NCBI RefSeq assembly: GCF_003574135.1
Contig: NZ_AP018341.1
Span: forward strand, 2,765,740-2,829,739
From: a cyanobacterium endosymbiont of Rhopalodia gibberula
Lineage (GTDB): Bacteria; Cyanobacteriota; Cyanobacteriia; Cyanobacteriales; Microcystaceae
DNA length: 64,000 nt
Direction of reading: 5' to 3'
Shown here: piece after piece, positions 50,452-61,515 of the stretch
Position numbering within the stretch: position 1 is the first letter of the stretch
How the letters are laid out: every line of letters starts with the position of its first letter
Translations under genes and position numbers: made by a program
The notes under the pieces: generated by a model
What the model saw: the letters and a program-made list of their open reading frames with translations, nothing else
Databases searched by the model: none
Told to the model about the DNA's origin: nothing

Positions 50452-50497
50452 CAATATTATTGCAGTAATTGACTGTGTAATTACTGCAATAATATTG
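50452..50497. repeat. perfect inverted repeat, 19-bp arms, 8-nt loop
   Basis: CAATATTATTGCAGTAATT pairs with its exact complement around GACTGTGT. It is isolated within the folK-recG spacer and no T-tail follows. Confidence 0.85.
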
Positions 50498-51264
50498 ACC
50501 TAATCTTCGGGACTAACTAAACTCTACATAACGAATATTAGACAGTATTAGTAATAGCTTGATCCACCACTACCACCGTAAAATTTAAAGCAATTTATTA
50601 CAACTAAATACTTAAGTAAATGTCTGAAAAAACAGCCGGTTCTGCTATAATAAAAGTTCGTTTAAAGCGCAGAAAGTTTAACAAAAAAGCAATATTTTGA
50701 TGTAGCTAAAATTATAGAATACTAGTTTCTCCAAATAACCCCAATAAGTTACTCCATAATGAGCTGATTTCAGTTTAGTTAAAAGCGAAGTAAGACAAAA
50801 AATCCTTATTGCCTGACAGACTTATACAAGCAATCCAGACATCAGTTTTCCTTGCTAATTAATAAAATCAATAGTGTTATTATCCACTTGTTCTGTTACT
50901 ATCTAAGTAACTCCTAAAACCATTAAAAAAATACCTAACTAAGCTAAAAAAAGTCATTTTAAAAAAATAAAGGCTAAAATTACGATAAGCAAGAGAGAGA
51001 GTAAAAGTCTCCATTAGTAAAGTTTATTTAGGTCCCAAACATTTTAAAATATTAAAATAAGTACTATCTCCAATGGTAATACCAATAATACTACTTACCC
51101 ATAATAGTCTTGTTATTAACAACCCAATATCAAGCAATAAATTGCTTCCTATAACAATTATTAATAAAAACAAAGCTGCTAATAAGGCTGCACATTATCA
51201 CCGACAGTCTATTAGATTAAAAGACTGTATCATTAAATTCTTAGATATTTTAATACAATAGTAA

Positions 51265-53724
51265 TTATGTTAAAATGTTCACTCCAATTAGTTTTTTATA
51301 ACGTTGTTCTAACTCTTTTTTCAAAAATGGCATTCCTCTTAGATGACTATCAGCCATAATAATCTTTTCCGCAGCAGTTCTGGCTAATACTAAAATTTCT
51401 TGATCTTCAACTAAACTTGCTAAAGCAAAATCAGGTAACCCTGATTGACGGGTTCCCAAAACGCTTCCTGGTCCGCGAAATCTTAAATCCATTTCTGAGA
51501 TAAAAAAACCATCTTGGGACTGTTCCAAGACACTTAACCGTTGCCGTGCATCAGGAGTTTTACTATTACTCATTAACAAACAATAGGATTTATGAGAACC
51601 CCGTCCTACTCTTCCTCTTAATTGATGTAATTGGGACAATCCAAACCGTTCTGCATTTTCAATTAACATTACTGTTGCATTAGGTACATCAACACCTACT
51701 TCAATTACCGTCGTTGAAATAATGATTGGATTTTTATTATCTCGAAAATTATTTAAAACTTCATCTTTTTCTACTGAACTCATACGGCCATGTAATAATC
51801 CAATATTTAACTTAGGAAATACAGTTTCTGATAATTTTTTATGTTCTTCTACTGCGGCACGAATATCTAAATTTTCTGATTCTTCAATCATGGGAAGAAT
51901 AATATAAGCTTGTCTTCCTTGAGCAACTTCTTGCCGAATTAAATTATAAGCTTTGGTGCGTTCTTTGCCAATTAATACTGTGGTTTGGACAGGCTGTCTT
52001 TCTGGAGGTAATTCATCAATTTGGCTAATATCTAAATCTCCATGTAAAGTTAATGATAAGGTTCGAGGAATGGGAGTAGCTGTCATAGTTAAAACATGAG
52101 GAGATTTACCTTTAGCTAATAATTTAGCCCGTTGATGTACCCCAAATCTATGCTGTTCATCAATTACTACTAACCCCAATCTTTGGAAGTTGACTTTATC
52201 CTGAATAAGGGCGTGAGTTCCCACTAACAAAGGTAATTCTCCAGTTCTCAATTGACTATAAATTTCTCTTCTTTTAGCTATTCTTGTTGAGCCAGTTAAT
52301 AACTCAACAGGCAAATATAAGAGATTAAACCAAGATACTAATTTGTGATAATGTTGTTTTGCCAACACTTCTGTCGGAGCCATCAAAGCAGCTTGATAAC
52401 CAGACTGAATAGCTGCCAATATAGAAAATATAGCAATAATTGTTTTTCCTGATCCTACATCTCCTTGTACTAAGCGATTCATTGCAGTTGATGAATTTAG
52501 ATCATCTAAAATTTCATTAATTACTCGTTTTTGTGCACGGGTTAAAGTAAAAGGTAATAATTTATTAAAGTCTTCTATTAATTTCCCTTTTGGAATAAAA
52601 AATACACTGTTTTTTATTTGTTTTTGTTCTTGACGACGTTGTAAAAATTTTACTTGTAAGTAGAAGAATTCATCAAAAACTAACCGTCTTCTGGCATGAG
52701 TCAAAAGATCAGTAGTTTGAGGAAAATGAATATTAGTAATCGCCTCTTTTAATTTAATTAATCCGTATTGATCCCTTAATGCTATGGGAAGGGGATCTCT
52801 AATTTGTTTGGTTGCTCCTAAACAACTCACAATAACTCGTCTAATTAAATCAGTGGAAATACCTTCTTTTAAAGGATAAATTGGCAAAATACGCCCAATA
52901 TTTAGCGATTCTATATTTGCCCCAAACCCATCTAAAACTTCAATTTCTGGGTTGTCTAAAGTAACGTTATATTCATTCTTTTTTACTAATCCTGAAGCAG
53001 CAATGATAGAGCCTAAAGGGTAGAGTCGTTTTTGTTTTTCTTGCCAACTACGATTAGTAAAACGGGTTCCTGCAAAAAAGCGATTTAGTTTAATTGTTCC
53101 GGTATTATCTCGTACAATCAACTCAAAAATACTCAATTTTTTATTCTTAGGACTGGTAAAACAAGTGCATTTTATCACACTTCCTACTATTGTTACCGTT
53201 TCCCCTGGATTGAGATGAGAAATGTTCACTTGACGTGCATAGTTAATATGATCGCGAGGATAATAAAACAGTATATCTTTAACGGTAAACAATCCTAGTC
53301 TTTTTAGTAATTCGCCTTTCTTATAGCCTACTTCCACTAAAGTACTAAGGGATTGCTCTAAAGTAATTTTGCAGGGATAGGCTTGCTTTTGCACCACAGA
53401 AACGGTTCGGGGTAATTTAGAAGAAGGTGGTTCAGAAGCAGTTTCTAACGAAAGTTTAAGTTCATGCAAAAACTGTCGAGTTTTGCTGATTAAACTCTGG
53501 CGTTGAGAGAGAGATAATTGAGAATATTGAGCATATTTAACTGCAAAACTCTGCCAGCGACTACGATCACTAGCAAGAGTTCCTAGAGGAGGAGTTTTAC
53601 CAAAATTAAGGCATAAAAACTCACTAAAGCGATATTTATTTCCCTGAATGTCAGTGTAACCGCTTTTTGCTTCAATTGAGAGAGATTTATCTAAGCGTAT
53701 CCAATCTGATAGTTCCGTAGACAT
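51265..53724 (-). CDS. recG: ATP-dependent DNA helicase RecG
   Basis: Remodels stalled forks and Holliday junctions. The 819-residue protein has a cyanobacterial-type N-terminal extension of about 130 residues, the OB-fold wedge domain (about 140-330, with FYYPRDHINYARQVNI), and SF2 helicase motifs: Walker A GDVGSGKT near residue 420, DEQHRFG, TMTATPIPRTL, then LHGRM, the T-T-V-I-E-V-GVDVPNAT and Q-L-H-Q-LRGRVGRG motifs in the second RecA fold. All motifs are intact. It stands alone between two long spacers. Confidence 0.95.
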   Translation of the reverse strand: MSTELSDWIRLDKSLSIEAKSGYTDIQGNKYRFSEFLCLNFGKTPPLGTLASDRSRWQSFAVKYAQYSQLSLSQRQSLISKTRQFLHELKLSLETASEPPSSKLPRTVSVVQKQAYPCKITLEQSLSTLVEVGYKKGELLKRLGLFTVKDILFYYPRDHINYARQVNISHLNPGETVTIVGSVIKCTCFTSPKNKKLSIFELIVRDNTGTIKLNRFFAGTRFTNRSWQEKQKRLYPLGSIIAASGLVKKNEYNVTLDNPEIEVLDGFGANIESLNIGRILPIYPLKEGISTDLIRRVIVSCLGATKQIRDPLPIALRDQYGLIKLKEAITNIHFPQTTDLLTHARRRLVFDEFFYLQVKFLQRRQEQKQIKNSVFFIPKGKLIEDFNKLLPFTLTRAQKRVINEILDDLNSSTAMNRLVQGDVGSGKTIIAIFSILAAIQSGYQAALMAPTEVLAKQHYHKLVSWFNLLYLPVELLTGSTRIAKRREIYSQLRTGELPLLVGTHALIQDKVNFQRLGLVVIDEQHRFGVHQRAKLLAKGKSPHVLTMTATPIPRTLSLTLHGDLDISQIDELPPERQPVQTTVLIGKERTKAYNLIRQEVAQGRQAYIILPMIEESENLDIRAAVEEHKKLSETVFPKLNIGLLHGRMSSVEKDEVLNNFRDNKNPIIISTTVIEVGVDVPNATVMLIENAERFGLSQLHQLRGRVGRGSHKSYCLLMSNSKTPDARQRLSVLEQSQDGFFISEMDLRFRGPGSVLGTRQSGLPDFALASLVEDQEILVLARTAAEKIIMADSHLRGMPFLKKELEQRYKKLIGVNILT

Positions 53725-54849
53725 TGTTCTCTAAATAGTTTTTTAAAAAATAGTTTTTAAAGAAATCACACGTGATAATTAATTATTATATCTAGAGATA
53801 CTAGACTTAAAATATTAACTTAATTTTAGAAATAAAAATCCCCAGTATTATATTCTTTAAACTTTCTTTATTTATCTTTAAAAAAGACAATTAAACCATA
53901 ACGCAATATTTTTATTTTAAATTCATAAAATGATATATTCATTTATTTTTTATTTAAAGTAAAAATTAATTTTTTTTATAAACTTATAACATTATTTTAA
54001 ATTTAAATAGATTTCCAATTTTTACGATTTCTATCAACTTAATCTAGAGTAGTTAATTTAAATCAATCTCTGAAGGTAAATTGTTATTGTATCATCAACT
54101 GTTTCAGAAACAAGTAGTAAAAACTTTAAATAAATCTAATAATTAGCCATCTAAGCTGAATAAGAAGGAATGGAAATTTAAATTGATTCACTACTGGATT
54201 CCCCTTTGTTTGGATGTGCTTTGATAGCTTGATATTTCTTGTATAAAACAGAAAAAATGGGAAATATTTCCCGTTGAACGGCAACGAAAAATTGTTCAAG
54301 TTTGTTCTGATTTTACAATTGAGTTTTTATTTTTAATAAAAACTCAATTGATATTTAGAAAATATAAATTTATTTTCGTTAAAATAATACTAACGTTTAA
54401 TTTTTATACAAATTTGATAGAGTCTGGACACAATCTTTATTGTCAGAAATTTTTTAAAAATCAGAGATAGTTTAGTAACCATTAAGGAAATCATTTTAAG
54501 TTCTATTTGTTGTTAATTTGCTTAGTTTAACTTTGAGGTTTAGTTGATAAATTTTTAATTTAAACAAAATTAATTTACTAGTTTTATAGTTTATAAAATT
54601 CTATATTTAGAGCTGAGTACTTTTTATAAGAGAAGATTGAAAATAGTACTAACTCATAGTATTGGATTTATTTATTTCTTTTGAATAACAATTATTTCGA
54701 ACCAGTAATTTAAAATTAAAAAGTATAAATACCCAATATTATTACTAATAATTAAGCTTATCAAAAACTATAGTTATATAGCTGGTACCATAGCAGGTTT
54801 TGTGTTTTAATCAAATCAAACTAAACTCGATAACTTTACTTGACTTATA
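53725..54849. other. AT-rich spacer
   Basis: No gene recognised; includes the recG promoter region and a perfect hairpin at 54316. The base composition is among the most AT-rich of the window. Confidence 0.4.
54316..54350. repeat. perfect inverted repeat, 16-bp arms, TTT loop
   Basis: CAATTGAGTTTTTATT pairs exactly with AATAAAAACTCAATTG. It lies in spacer DNA about 600 bp upstream of recG and is followed by ATATTTAG; function unknown. Confidence 0.85.
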
Positions 54850-55395
54850 TCAATAACATTAGATGCTCAACTAAGTTCAATGAATAAGATTTTAAAACCA
54901 AACACCAACTTGTGTTTATTATAATTTAACCATCAGAAAACTTTATGAAGATAATGAATTTAAGTATGAGAGATTCGCCTTAGGCAGAGAAAGTCATTTC
55001 TCTCGAGATTGATATTAGAAATTATAGAAACAAGAAAATTTGGAGGAATAGCAAAATATTCCTAAGCTTAGAAAAAGATATTTTAACTAAGATTTAAAAG
55101 GTTAGTAGAGATTTGAGGAAGCCCTCTCAAAATACACCAATTAAAAAAAAATTTTAGAAAAATTTTTGATAAAAACTTAGACAGGGTATCAGGATTATTA
55201 CAATTAGCTGATTTGGGTTAAAAAAATTTGTCTATTATCCTCAAAAGGCTGTGAAACAATTGGGTGTTGGAGTAGAGAAAGTATTAATAATAAATTGAAG
55301 TTTATTTAAAGGGGAACCTATCGCTCCCAAATCGCACCAACTTTTAACTCTAAAGTGTTTTAACCTTGTATTCCACTAGTTAATTCTACACCATA
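54850..55395 (+). mobile_element. decayed ISL3-family element, 3' part (copy C)
   Basis: The segment with AACCATCAGAAAACTT and TATGAGAGATTC at 54926-54970 matches AACCACCGGAAAACTT and TATGAGAGATTT of copy B. The end matches copy A: CTCTCAAAATACACCAATT near 55124, then a GVGVEKVL...N-K-L-K-F-I-K-R-G-like relic of the C-terminal signature, and TTCCACTAGTTAATTCTACA. Many stops and shifts; no product possible. Confidence 0.6.
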
Positions 55396-55398
55396 AGT

Positions 55399-55764
55399 TC
55401 AAGTAGAACCTGAAAAACGAATAATATCATCGTCTTCCAAATATTCTCCATTTTGTACTTCAATCATTACCAACGGAATCACCCCAGGATTTTCAAGACG
55501 GTGGCGAGTGTTCATGGGAACATAAGTAGATTCTTTTTGTTTGAGAAGTTTTTCTTGACCATTACAAATAACTCTAGCAGTCCCTGAAACGACAATCCAA
55601 TGTTCACTACGATGATAGTGCATTTGAGTGCTGATATGCTCTCCAGGTTGAACTACAATACGATTGATGCAGTAACCATTCCCCTTTTCTAAAACAGTTA
55701 CAGTTCCCCATGGCGGCGTTCTAGTTATCATAGTGGCTGTTCGAGATTCCGATATGTTACTCAT
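55399..55764 (-). CDS. single-domain cupin of the ManC/mannose-6-phosphate isomerase type
   Basis: From the second ATG (55764, with GGAGAG six bases upstream) the protein is 121 residues. It forms one cupin barrel: P-W-G-T-V-T-V-L-E, G-Y-C-INRIVVQPGEHIS, the metal motif H-Y-H-R-S-EHW-IVV-SG-A-R-V, and VPMNTRHRLENPG. This corresponds to the C-terminal domain of bifunctional mannose-1-phosphate guanylyltransferase/mannose-6-phosphate isomerase. Alone it may be a sugar-phosphate isomerase-like protein. Since GDP-mannose use for fucose is broken in this window, its present role is unclear. Confidence 0.8.
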   Translation of the reverse strand: MSNISESRTATMITRTPPWGTVTVLEKGNGYCINRIVVQPGEHISTQMHYHRSEHWIVVSGTARVICNGQEKLLKQKESTYVPMNTRHRLENPGVIPLVMIEVQNGEYLEDDDIIRFSGST

Positions 55765-56502
55765 GATTCTCTCCATAGCTTATTCATTGAATCACTTCCA
55801 CGTTATTTGTAATAGGTTCGCCATAAAACTCAAACTGACTAACCTATTTAAGTATATCCCGTTGCTGCAAAATACTAATCCTCATTGGTTAGCTGTTTCA
55901 ATTTAATCCTAGACAGCAAGTTACAAACCATAGAGTATCTCATCGAATATTTCCCCTAATAAGTTTTATTAAACCCTTTATCTTCTTTTATATTAATGCT
56001 CATTTTAGTGAAAATTTTATTGGTAAACGAGTAAAACTTAAACCATCAGCATTAACCTTTAATTTTTTCTAGTTAAACTAAACACCAATAAAAAATTTTA
56101 TAATCATTTAATGATTGTCAGGTGATCGCCTTAACCTCTATACTTCTTGGGAACAACGGAAAATCTCATTTTGACGTCCTCTATTCCTAACTTAATCAAC
56201 TGGTCAATTGTTAGTTATCTTTAAATGAACCTATGCCACGATCAATTCGTCTACTTCCTAAATCTCGTAATCAAGCAATTGTAAGGGAATTAACCATGAG
56301 AGGCCATTTAAATCCACTTACTTACTAGCTAGTCGCGACTTCAACATTTAAACTTTTTTATCCGTTATGGCTACATGTCAAAGTAGTCGATCACTCCTTT
56401 GTAAAATAAGTTTTACTTACACAATAATAACTTTATTTTTACGACTCACTCTAGGTTTGGCAATCAATAATCATCTGACTTTCTGATTTATTTTTAAATA
56501 AT
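55765..56502. other. spacer without recognised gene
   Basis: A short ATG-started frame (MPRSIRLLPKSRNQ..., about 56234-56329, 31 codons) follows a leucine-rich stretch, but no family is recognised. The rest is AT-rich without strong hairpins. Confidence 0.35.
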
Positions 56503-56644
56503 TGCAGGAGGTTTTAGAGGCAACCAATCAAGATACTGTCTCTTCCTTTCTTAGTAAGAAGATTAAATTAAAGGATCTCGTGTAATCGCTATTATTTCTG
56601 CACTCATTATTATAGTTTTTATAGGTTCCTATGTTGCAGCCTAA
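56503..56644 (+). pseudogene. relic of a small single-helix membrane protein
   Basis: An upstream frame reads T-N-Q-D-T-V-S-S-F-L-S-K-K-I-K-L-K; after a shift at about 56567 another frame reads I-K-G-S-R followed by VIAIISALIIIVFIGSYVAA and a stop (56642-56644). Together they look like one short protein with a C-terminal membrane helix, broken by a one-base shift. I could not match it to a known small photosystem or cytochrome b6f subunit. Confidence 0.35.
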
Positions 56645-57144
56645 TTAATAATAGTAAATAAAACGATAAATACAGTTATTTACTGTATTTAAACAACAAA
56701 AATATTATATAAGCGAAGAATTGGTTAATTATTACTTTTTGAGAAATTTACACTTCAGCCTAGGCAAATTCTCCACAGTCTACCCTGATGATCGATTTCC
56801 TGTTACTGTTAATTCGAAATTAGCTATTTCTTATCTATCTTTGTAGTCATTCCAAACTTGCCAGTAGTTTCTTATTTAAATAAGTTAATCAAAAACTCTA
56901 TGAATTAAAATTAGAGAAGTTAGCTTTATTTTCTCGATTTTTAGATTTTCTTAAGTAGTAGATAAGTAAGAATTATCGAATTTTTAATACGTCACTCACT
57001 TCTAAGTTAAATTCTTAATATCTCAAATGTAGCTTGTAACTTGGCTAAAAGTTGAAGTCTATTTTGTAACTATTCATTAATGGCTCCTCTCGTCTGTGTT
57101 TTTTTTTCTCTAAAAAGAGCAACTGAATTCCCTAATTTTTGAAT
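56645..57144. other. spacer without recognised gene
   Basis: Contains a small hairpin (9-bp AAATACAGT arms, about 56668-56690) just after the membrane-protein relic, otherwise AT-rich DNA without coding character. Confidence 0.4.
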
Positions 57145-57186
57145 ACAATGGCATTTTTAAACCCGCAGGTTTAAAAATGCCATTGT
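57145..57186 (-). terminator. 19-bp perfect hairpin downstream of the YlqF-type gene
   Basis: Arms ACAATGGCATTTTTAAACC and its exact complement with a CGCA loop lie 35 bp after the GTPase stop. The T-run is in the stem rather than after it; still the likeliest transcription end of this gene. Confidence 0.65.
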
Positions 57187-57220
57187 GTTAAGTTTTCTTC
57201 AAAAACGTTAATATCATTAG

Positions 57221-58060
57221 TTACTTCATCGGTGGTAATTCTAAAGGAACACACCCCATAAGTCCTTTTCGGAAATCATTCAATAACTGCCTACTTGCTC
57301 TTTCAACATCCCCCTGATAACGTTTATGACCTAGAGTTTGAATATACTCCTCCCCTGTCACGTCTAGGGGAGCAATATGATAACGTGATCGCAAGATTTC
57401 CTCAAAATTTAATTCAACTAGAAAATCAACCAACACACCCGCTACCTGTTGATTATCGTAAGCTGCCTCCCCAATATCCTCACAAATTGCTAATTTAACA
57501 GCATCTTTTTGGTTTTCTATATTACCAGGGATAATTCCTGGTGCATCTAATAGTTCAATGGTATCAGAAATTCGAACCCAACGCACTTGACGAGTCACCC
57601 CCACACTTCTAGCGCTAGCGACGATTTTACGTCCCAAAAGACGATTAATTAAGGCAGATTTTCCCACATTTGGCAATCCAATGACAACTGCGCGAACTGG
57701 ACGAGGTAGCATTCCGCGGTCGTGTCTTCGTTGGTTTATAGCTACTCCTACAGTCTGAGTAGCTTTATGGAGTGCTTTCACACCTTTTCCTTGTTTTGCA
57801 TTAGTAAAATAGGGCGTTTCCCCATGATTTTCAAACCAAGTTATCCATTGTTGACGGACAAATTCCGGTATCATATCCACGCGATTAAGCACAAGAATTC
57901 GAGGTTTTTCGCCGATCCATTGGGGAACTTGGGGATGGTGAGATGCTAGAGGAATTCGTGCATCAAGAACTTCAAGAACAACATCAACCTTGTTTAATTG
58001 TTCTTTGAGTTGTCTTTCTGCTTTGGAAATATGACCGGGGTACCACTGAATTTTAGACAT
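57221..58060 (-). CDS. circularly permuted GTPase YlqF/RbgA
   Basis: Ribosome large-subunit assembly GTPase, 279 residues. The permuted order of motifs is visible: MSKIQWYPGHISKAERQL at the N-terminus (typical YlqF start), G4 as NRVD at 59-62 (Arg replaces the usual Lys), then G1 GLPNVGKSALIN at 128-139, a VGVTRQ G2-like element and DAPGI G3. The C-terminal helical domain follows. Length and blocks are normal. The gene is monocistronic and followed by a strong hairpin. Confidence 0.93.
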   Translation of the reverse strand: MSKIQWYPGHISKAERQLKEQLNKVDVVLEVLDARIPLASHHPQVPQWIGEKPRILVLNRVDMIPEFVRQQWITWFENHGETPYFTNAKQGKGVKALHKATQTVGVAINQRRHDRGMLPRPVRAVVIGLPNVGKSALINRLLGRKIVASARSVGVTRQVRWVRISDTIELLDAPGIIPGNIENQKDAVKLAICEDIGEAAYDNQQVAGVLVDFLVELNFEEILRSRYHIAPLDVTGEEYIQTLGHKRYQGDVERASRQLLNDFRKGLMGCVPLELPPMK

Positions 58061-60772
58061 AGTTTTTCTAATTTCTAATTAGTAATTGATAATTTGTGGG
58101 AAGTAACCCATATTTGAATATAATTGATTATAATTTTTTTGTATTGATTAAATATCTCTGTTTTCTAGTTTAGTACATAATTATTTATTATACTTATATT
58201 ATGAGAAATAATTTTATATATAAAAATGTGTTTATATTACGACTTTATAGGTTACTTTTTACCTAATCTTAGATAAGAGTAATTTTATGAAACTGATAAA
58301 TTTTGTAAATTAATAGCTATAAAATCTGTTAATCTAGTTTACTTAAGTTTCAAGTTTTTATCTCCAGTAATTCTAATTAAATGCAAACATTCATTTATCG
58401 ATCTATAAAAAAATGTTCATTTTAATATAAATACTAATAATTAAACATTCTTGAATATTTTTAACTTTAAATATTAGTTAATATTTAAAGTTAATATAAA
58501 GTTGATAAATAAACTGATCCAAAAAATTGACATTTTTTTACTACCAAAACCAACGTTTAAATCTATTTAATAGAAAATTAAACTATAAATTACTAGCACT
58601 ACAGCTATTAATAGCATAGAGTTATTTAATAAATCAACATAATAATAGAAGAAATAATGATTAAAATTTATAAATAAAAAGCTAATAATCCGATAGCTAC
58701 ATCAGTTTTTCTTAATAAACTAATTATCCTAATCAAAGGAAGAATAATAATTATAGTGAGAATATTTTAAATTAAAAAGACACTAATAAAAATCAATATA
58801 CAAGTGTAAATAAATATAAAAATAGCTATCAGATTTATGCTTATATAAGGGAATAATTCAACCATTTAACTAGAAAATATTAATAATTAAAATCGATAAA
58901 AGTAACTATTTTTTTGTATATATATTTTTATGTTAACATCATATATATAATAAATAATACAATTATATTATTTATATTTTTTTATCATAAGTTGTCTAAA
59001 TTAGATTAATAATATCTATAAATACTATTTAAAATAAAATTGGATACAGTCCTATTGATTTCATAATAATAACAAGATAGTTACTTTTATTAAATTTTTT
59101 TTCTTAGGTGAGATCTATTAAAAATAGATGATTTATAAGATTGCGACTAACCTAACCTCAACCTCAAAGTTTTTTTCAAAAATTTAAATCGCTATCTCTT
59201 TTTTTAGAAAACTTCCAGATCACAAAAATAAACAAATTAGTTATTAATAACTATTCTAGGTAAGATAGATTAAGATAACAACATACTTTTTTATAGCTAG
59301 CAATCATATTTTATAAGGTGATCTCAAGATTGTTAAAATCTTATGAGATATATCAAATATGATTTAAGCTAATATCGAAATTATATTCAATTTTTGATAT
59401 TATCTAGGATAATAATTAATTCTTTTTACGTATTTACAAAGGAAGTAAAATTTAATGAGTATAAAAACGTAAAGTAATCGCTAAGAATAAAGGTTAGAAA
59501 ACTGATTGATCAAATGAAGGAAGTTATCAAAATAGAAAATATTATCGGAAATCTTACAGAAAAATCTACAGCTAAGTATTATTTATACTTCATATACTTG
59601 ATATCTGATCGCTGAATCAAAATATTCAAGCTTTGGTTGTTTATCTGAGATGTTTAAAGATTTATCTCATGAAGATGTAAACTGTTTCTAGTTAGGGAAA
59701 GTTGTAAACCTGTTGGTTTATAGAATGAAGTTAAATGAGATGTCTAATTTTGAGATAAATTTGTATTTAGTGATTGCTCTTTTTGAACTACTCCTCCATT
59801 GCATACTTCTTTAGGCTTACCCACTTAATTGTCTAATGTGGAGAAGAATTACAAATAATAATTTAGTAAAAAAGTACTTTTTTTTAAAAAAATTACTTGT
59901 GGTAATATGCTATCATAATTAGCTAAAATCAAGACTTTCTTTGCAAATACTTTTAATTATCAAGCTATGCTAAACATTTATTTTAGACTAATTATTATAC
60001 TGAATATTTAGTCCAAAATTTATTCGTACTAAATCCGATTAATACACTACCTAAAAAATATAGAAAATTTAAACAATAATAAGTTAACTCTTTAATTTTT
60101 GCTTTTATTTTACCGAGATAATTAAAACTATTTGGTAATAATTTTTGTTCTATTAATTATTTAAAAATACTTATGACATCAAAGCTTATCTCCTAATGTC
60201 TGTATTTTTTTATTCTAATTTTAGAAAAAAATAGCTAATATTCTCCAGTACTTCCTGAATAAATTTTCATCTTTTTACTTTAATTATATTTTATTAATTA
60301 AGTTTTTTTAGTTTATTTTACAAATTGAACCAAATATTTGTCGAATAAGTTTAGCTATTATGTATTCACTATTTAAATTTAATTAAATAATATTTCTTAC
60401 GTTAGTGACTTTACAAAGTTTTATATATAAATAATATATAATTTATATATAAAAATAATTCTCCTTTCTCCAAGGGAACTTAAAACTTTATTGTTAACTT
60501 GAATTTTACTATGATTTTGTTTTAACAAGTAAATATCTATTTTAGATAAAATATATCTTTTTGTTTTTTAGTATTTTTTATTATATTCTTGATTTTACAT
60601 ATTTTTTACTTTTTAAGTTATTATTTTTTAGTTTTCATAGATTTTTTAGAGAGCAAAAAGACTTCATAGAGATCATTTTTATTTAGATTGTTTCTATCCT
60701 AAATAAGTGGGTTCTTACAACCGGATTTAGTATGATAACCTTATAGATTGAGTCTCGTGAGGAAAAAGATAG
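58061..60772. other. 2.7-kb gene-free, extremely AT-rich region
   Basis: The longest stretch without an intact gene. Nearly all of it is A/T with frequent stops on both strands. A 15-bp perfect inverted repeat (58461-58475/58480-58494, TTAACTTTAAATATT arms) is the only strong structure. Around 59500-59780, pieces such as ENIIGNLTEKSTAKYY and LSEMFKDLSHEDVNCF in different frames suggest a former gene of unknown family on the plus strand. Confidence 0.45.
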
Positions 60773-61438
60773 ATGACCAAAGGGAAACAAGGAATAATTT
60801 TAATGATAATTTTAGGCTTAGCGATTACTGGAATTGGGGTAGTTTTAATTTGGAGAATTGACTTTGAAGAATTACAAATTTGGCTCAATAAAATGGGAAT
60901 TTTGGCTCCTATTATCTACATGGTTCTTTACATTTTGGCAACTTTACTAATTTTACCTTCGACTCCCCTCAATTTAAGTGGTGGAGCATTATTTGGAATT
61001 GGGTGGGGAGTCTTTTGGACAACAACTGCAGCTATGTTAGCAGCCATTTTATCTTTCGCCTTCACTCGTACTTTGGGAAGAAAATATGTCACACGAAAAC
61101 TTGCCGGAAAAGGGGAAGCAATAGATGCAGAAATCCGTCAGGGTGGCTTATTTTATCTGTTTGCTATTCGCTTACTGCCGATTATTCCTTATGGAATTGT
61201 TAATTTTACAGCAGGATTAACATCAATTAGATTTCAAGATTATTTGATTGGAACTGCCTTGGGAATTATTCCAGGAATTCTGCCTTTTGTTATGATAGGA
61301 GCTGGTTTTAAGTCTCTCAATCAAGGCAATATTTTGCCTCTACTATGTGGTTTCACGTTAACTGGAATGTTAGTAGGGGTTTCAGCTTGGTATCGTCGTC
61401 GTCGCCAACCTCCAAGTTTAGATAAAGCCAAACGGTAA
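60773..61438 (+). CDS. TVP38/TMEM64 (DedA-like) family membrane protein
   Basis: A 221-residue protein with five to six membrane segments. The SNARE-associated/VTT domain is seen from about residue 40: I-L-A-TLLILPSTPLNLSGGALFG, then A-M-L-AAILSFAFTRTLGRKYV, F-A-I-R-LLPIIPYGIVNFTAGLT and LGIIPGILPFVMIGAG. These match the family's G-[LF]-FG and R-x-x-P-x-x-P-x-x-x-x-N-x-x-A-G motifs. The C-terminus is short and basic. Related proteins are linked to lipid transport or membrane homeostasis. The ATG follows GAGGAAAAAG. Confidence 0.9.
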   Translation: MTKGKQGIILMIILGLAITGIGVVLIWRIDFEELQIWLNKMGILAPIIYMVLYILATLLILPSTPLNLSGGALFGIGWGVFWTTTAAMLAAILSFAFTRTLGRKYVTRKLAGKGEAIDAEIRQGGLFYLFAIRLLPIIPYGIVNFTAGLTSIRFQDYLIGTALGIIPGILPFVMIGAGFKSLNQGNILPLLCGFTLTGMLVGVSAWYRRRRQPPSLDKAKR

Positions 61439-61515
61439 AAGCTAAAATTTTCTTTATAATTATGTTAACTAGATATAAATAATTTTTAGCAATCAAACTC
61501 ATATTATTATGCATA

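Larger units (their letters stand above)
49814..51264. other. 1.45-kb gene-free region with two long inverted repeats
   Basis: No gene recognised. A 62-codon plus-strand frame at 51073-51261 is low-complexity and unconvincing. The notable content is two perfect inverted repeats described separately (50264-50313 and 50452-50497). Confidence 0.45.

Noticed and set aside
51073-51261. 62-codon frame next to recG
   Set aside because: Low-complexity Ile/Asn/Lys composition typical of AT-rich spacer.
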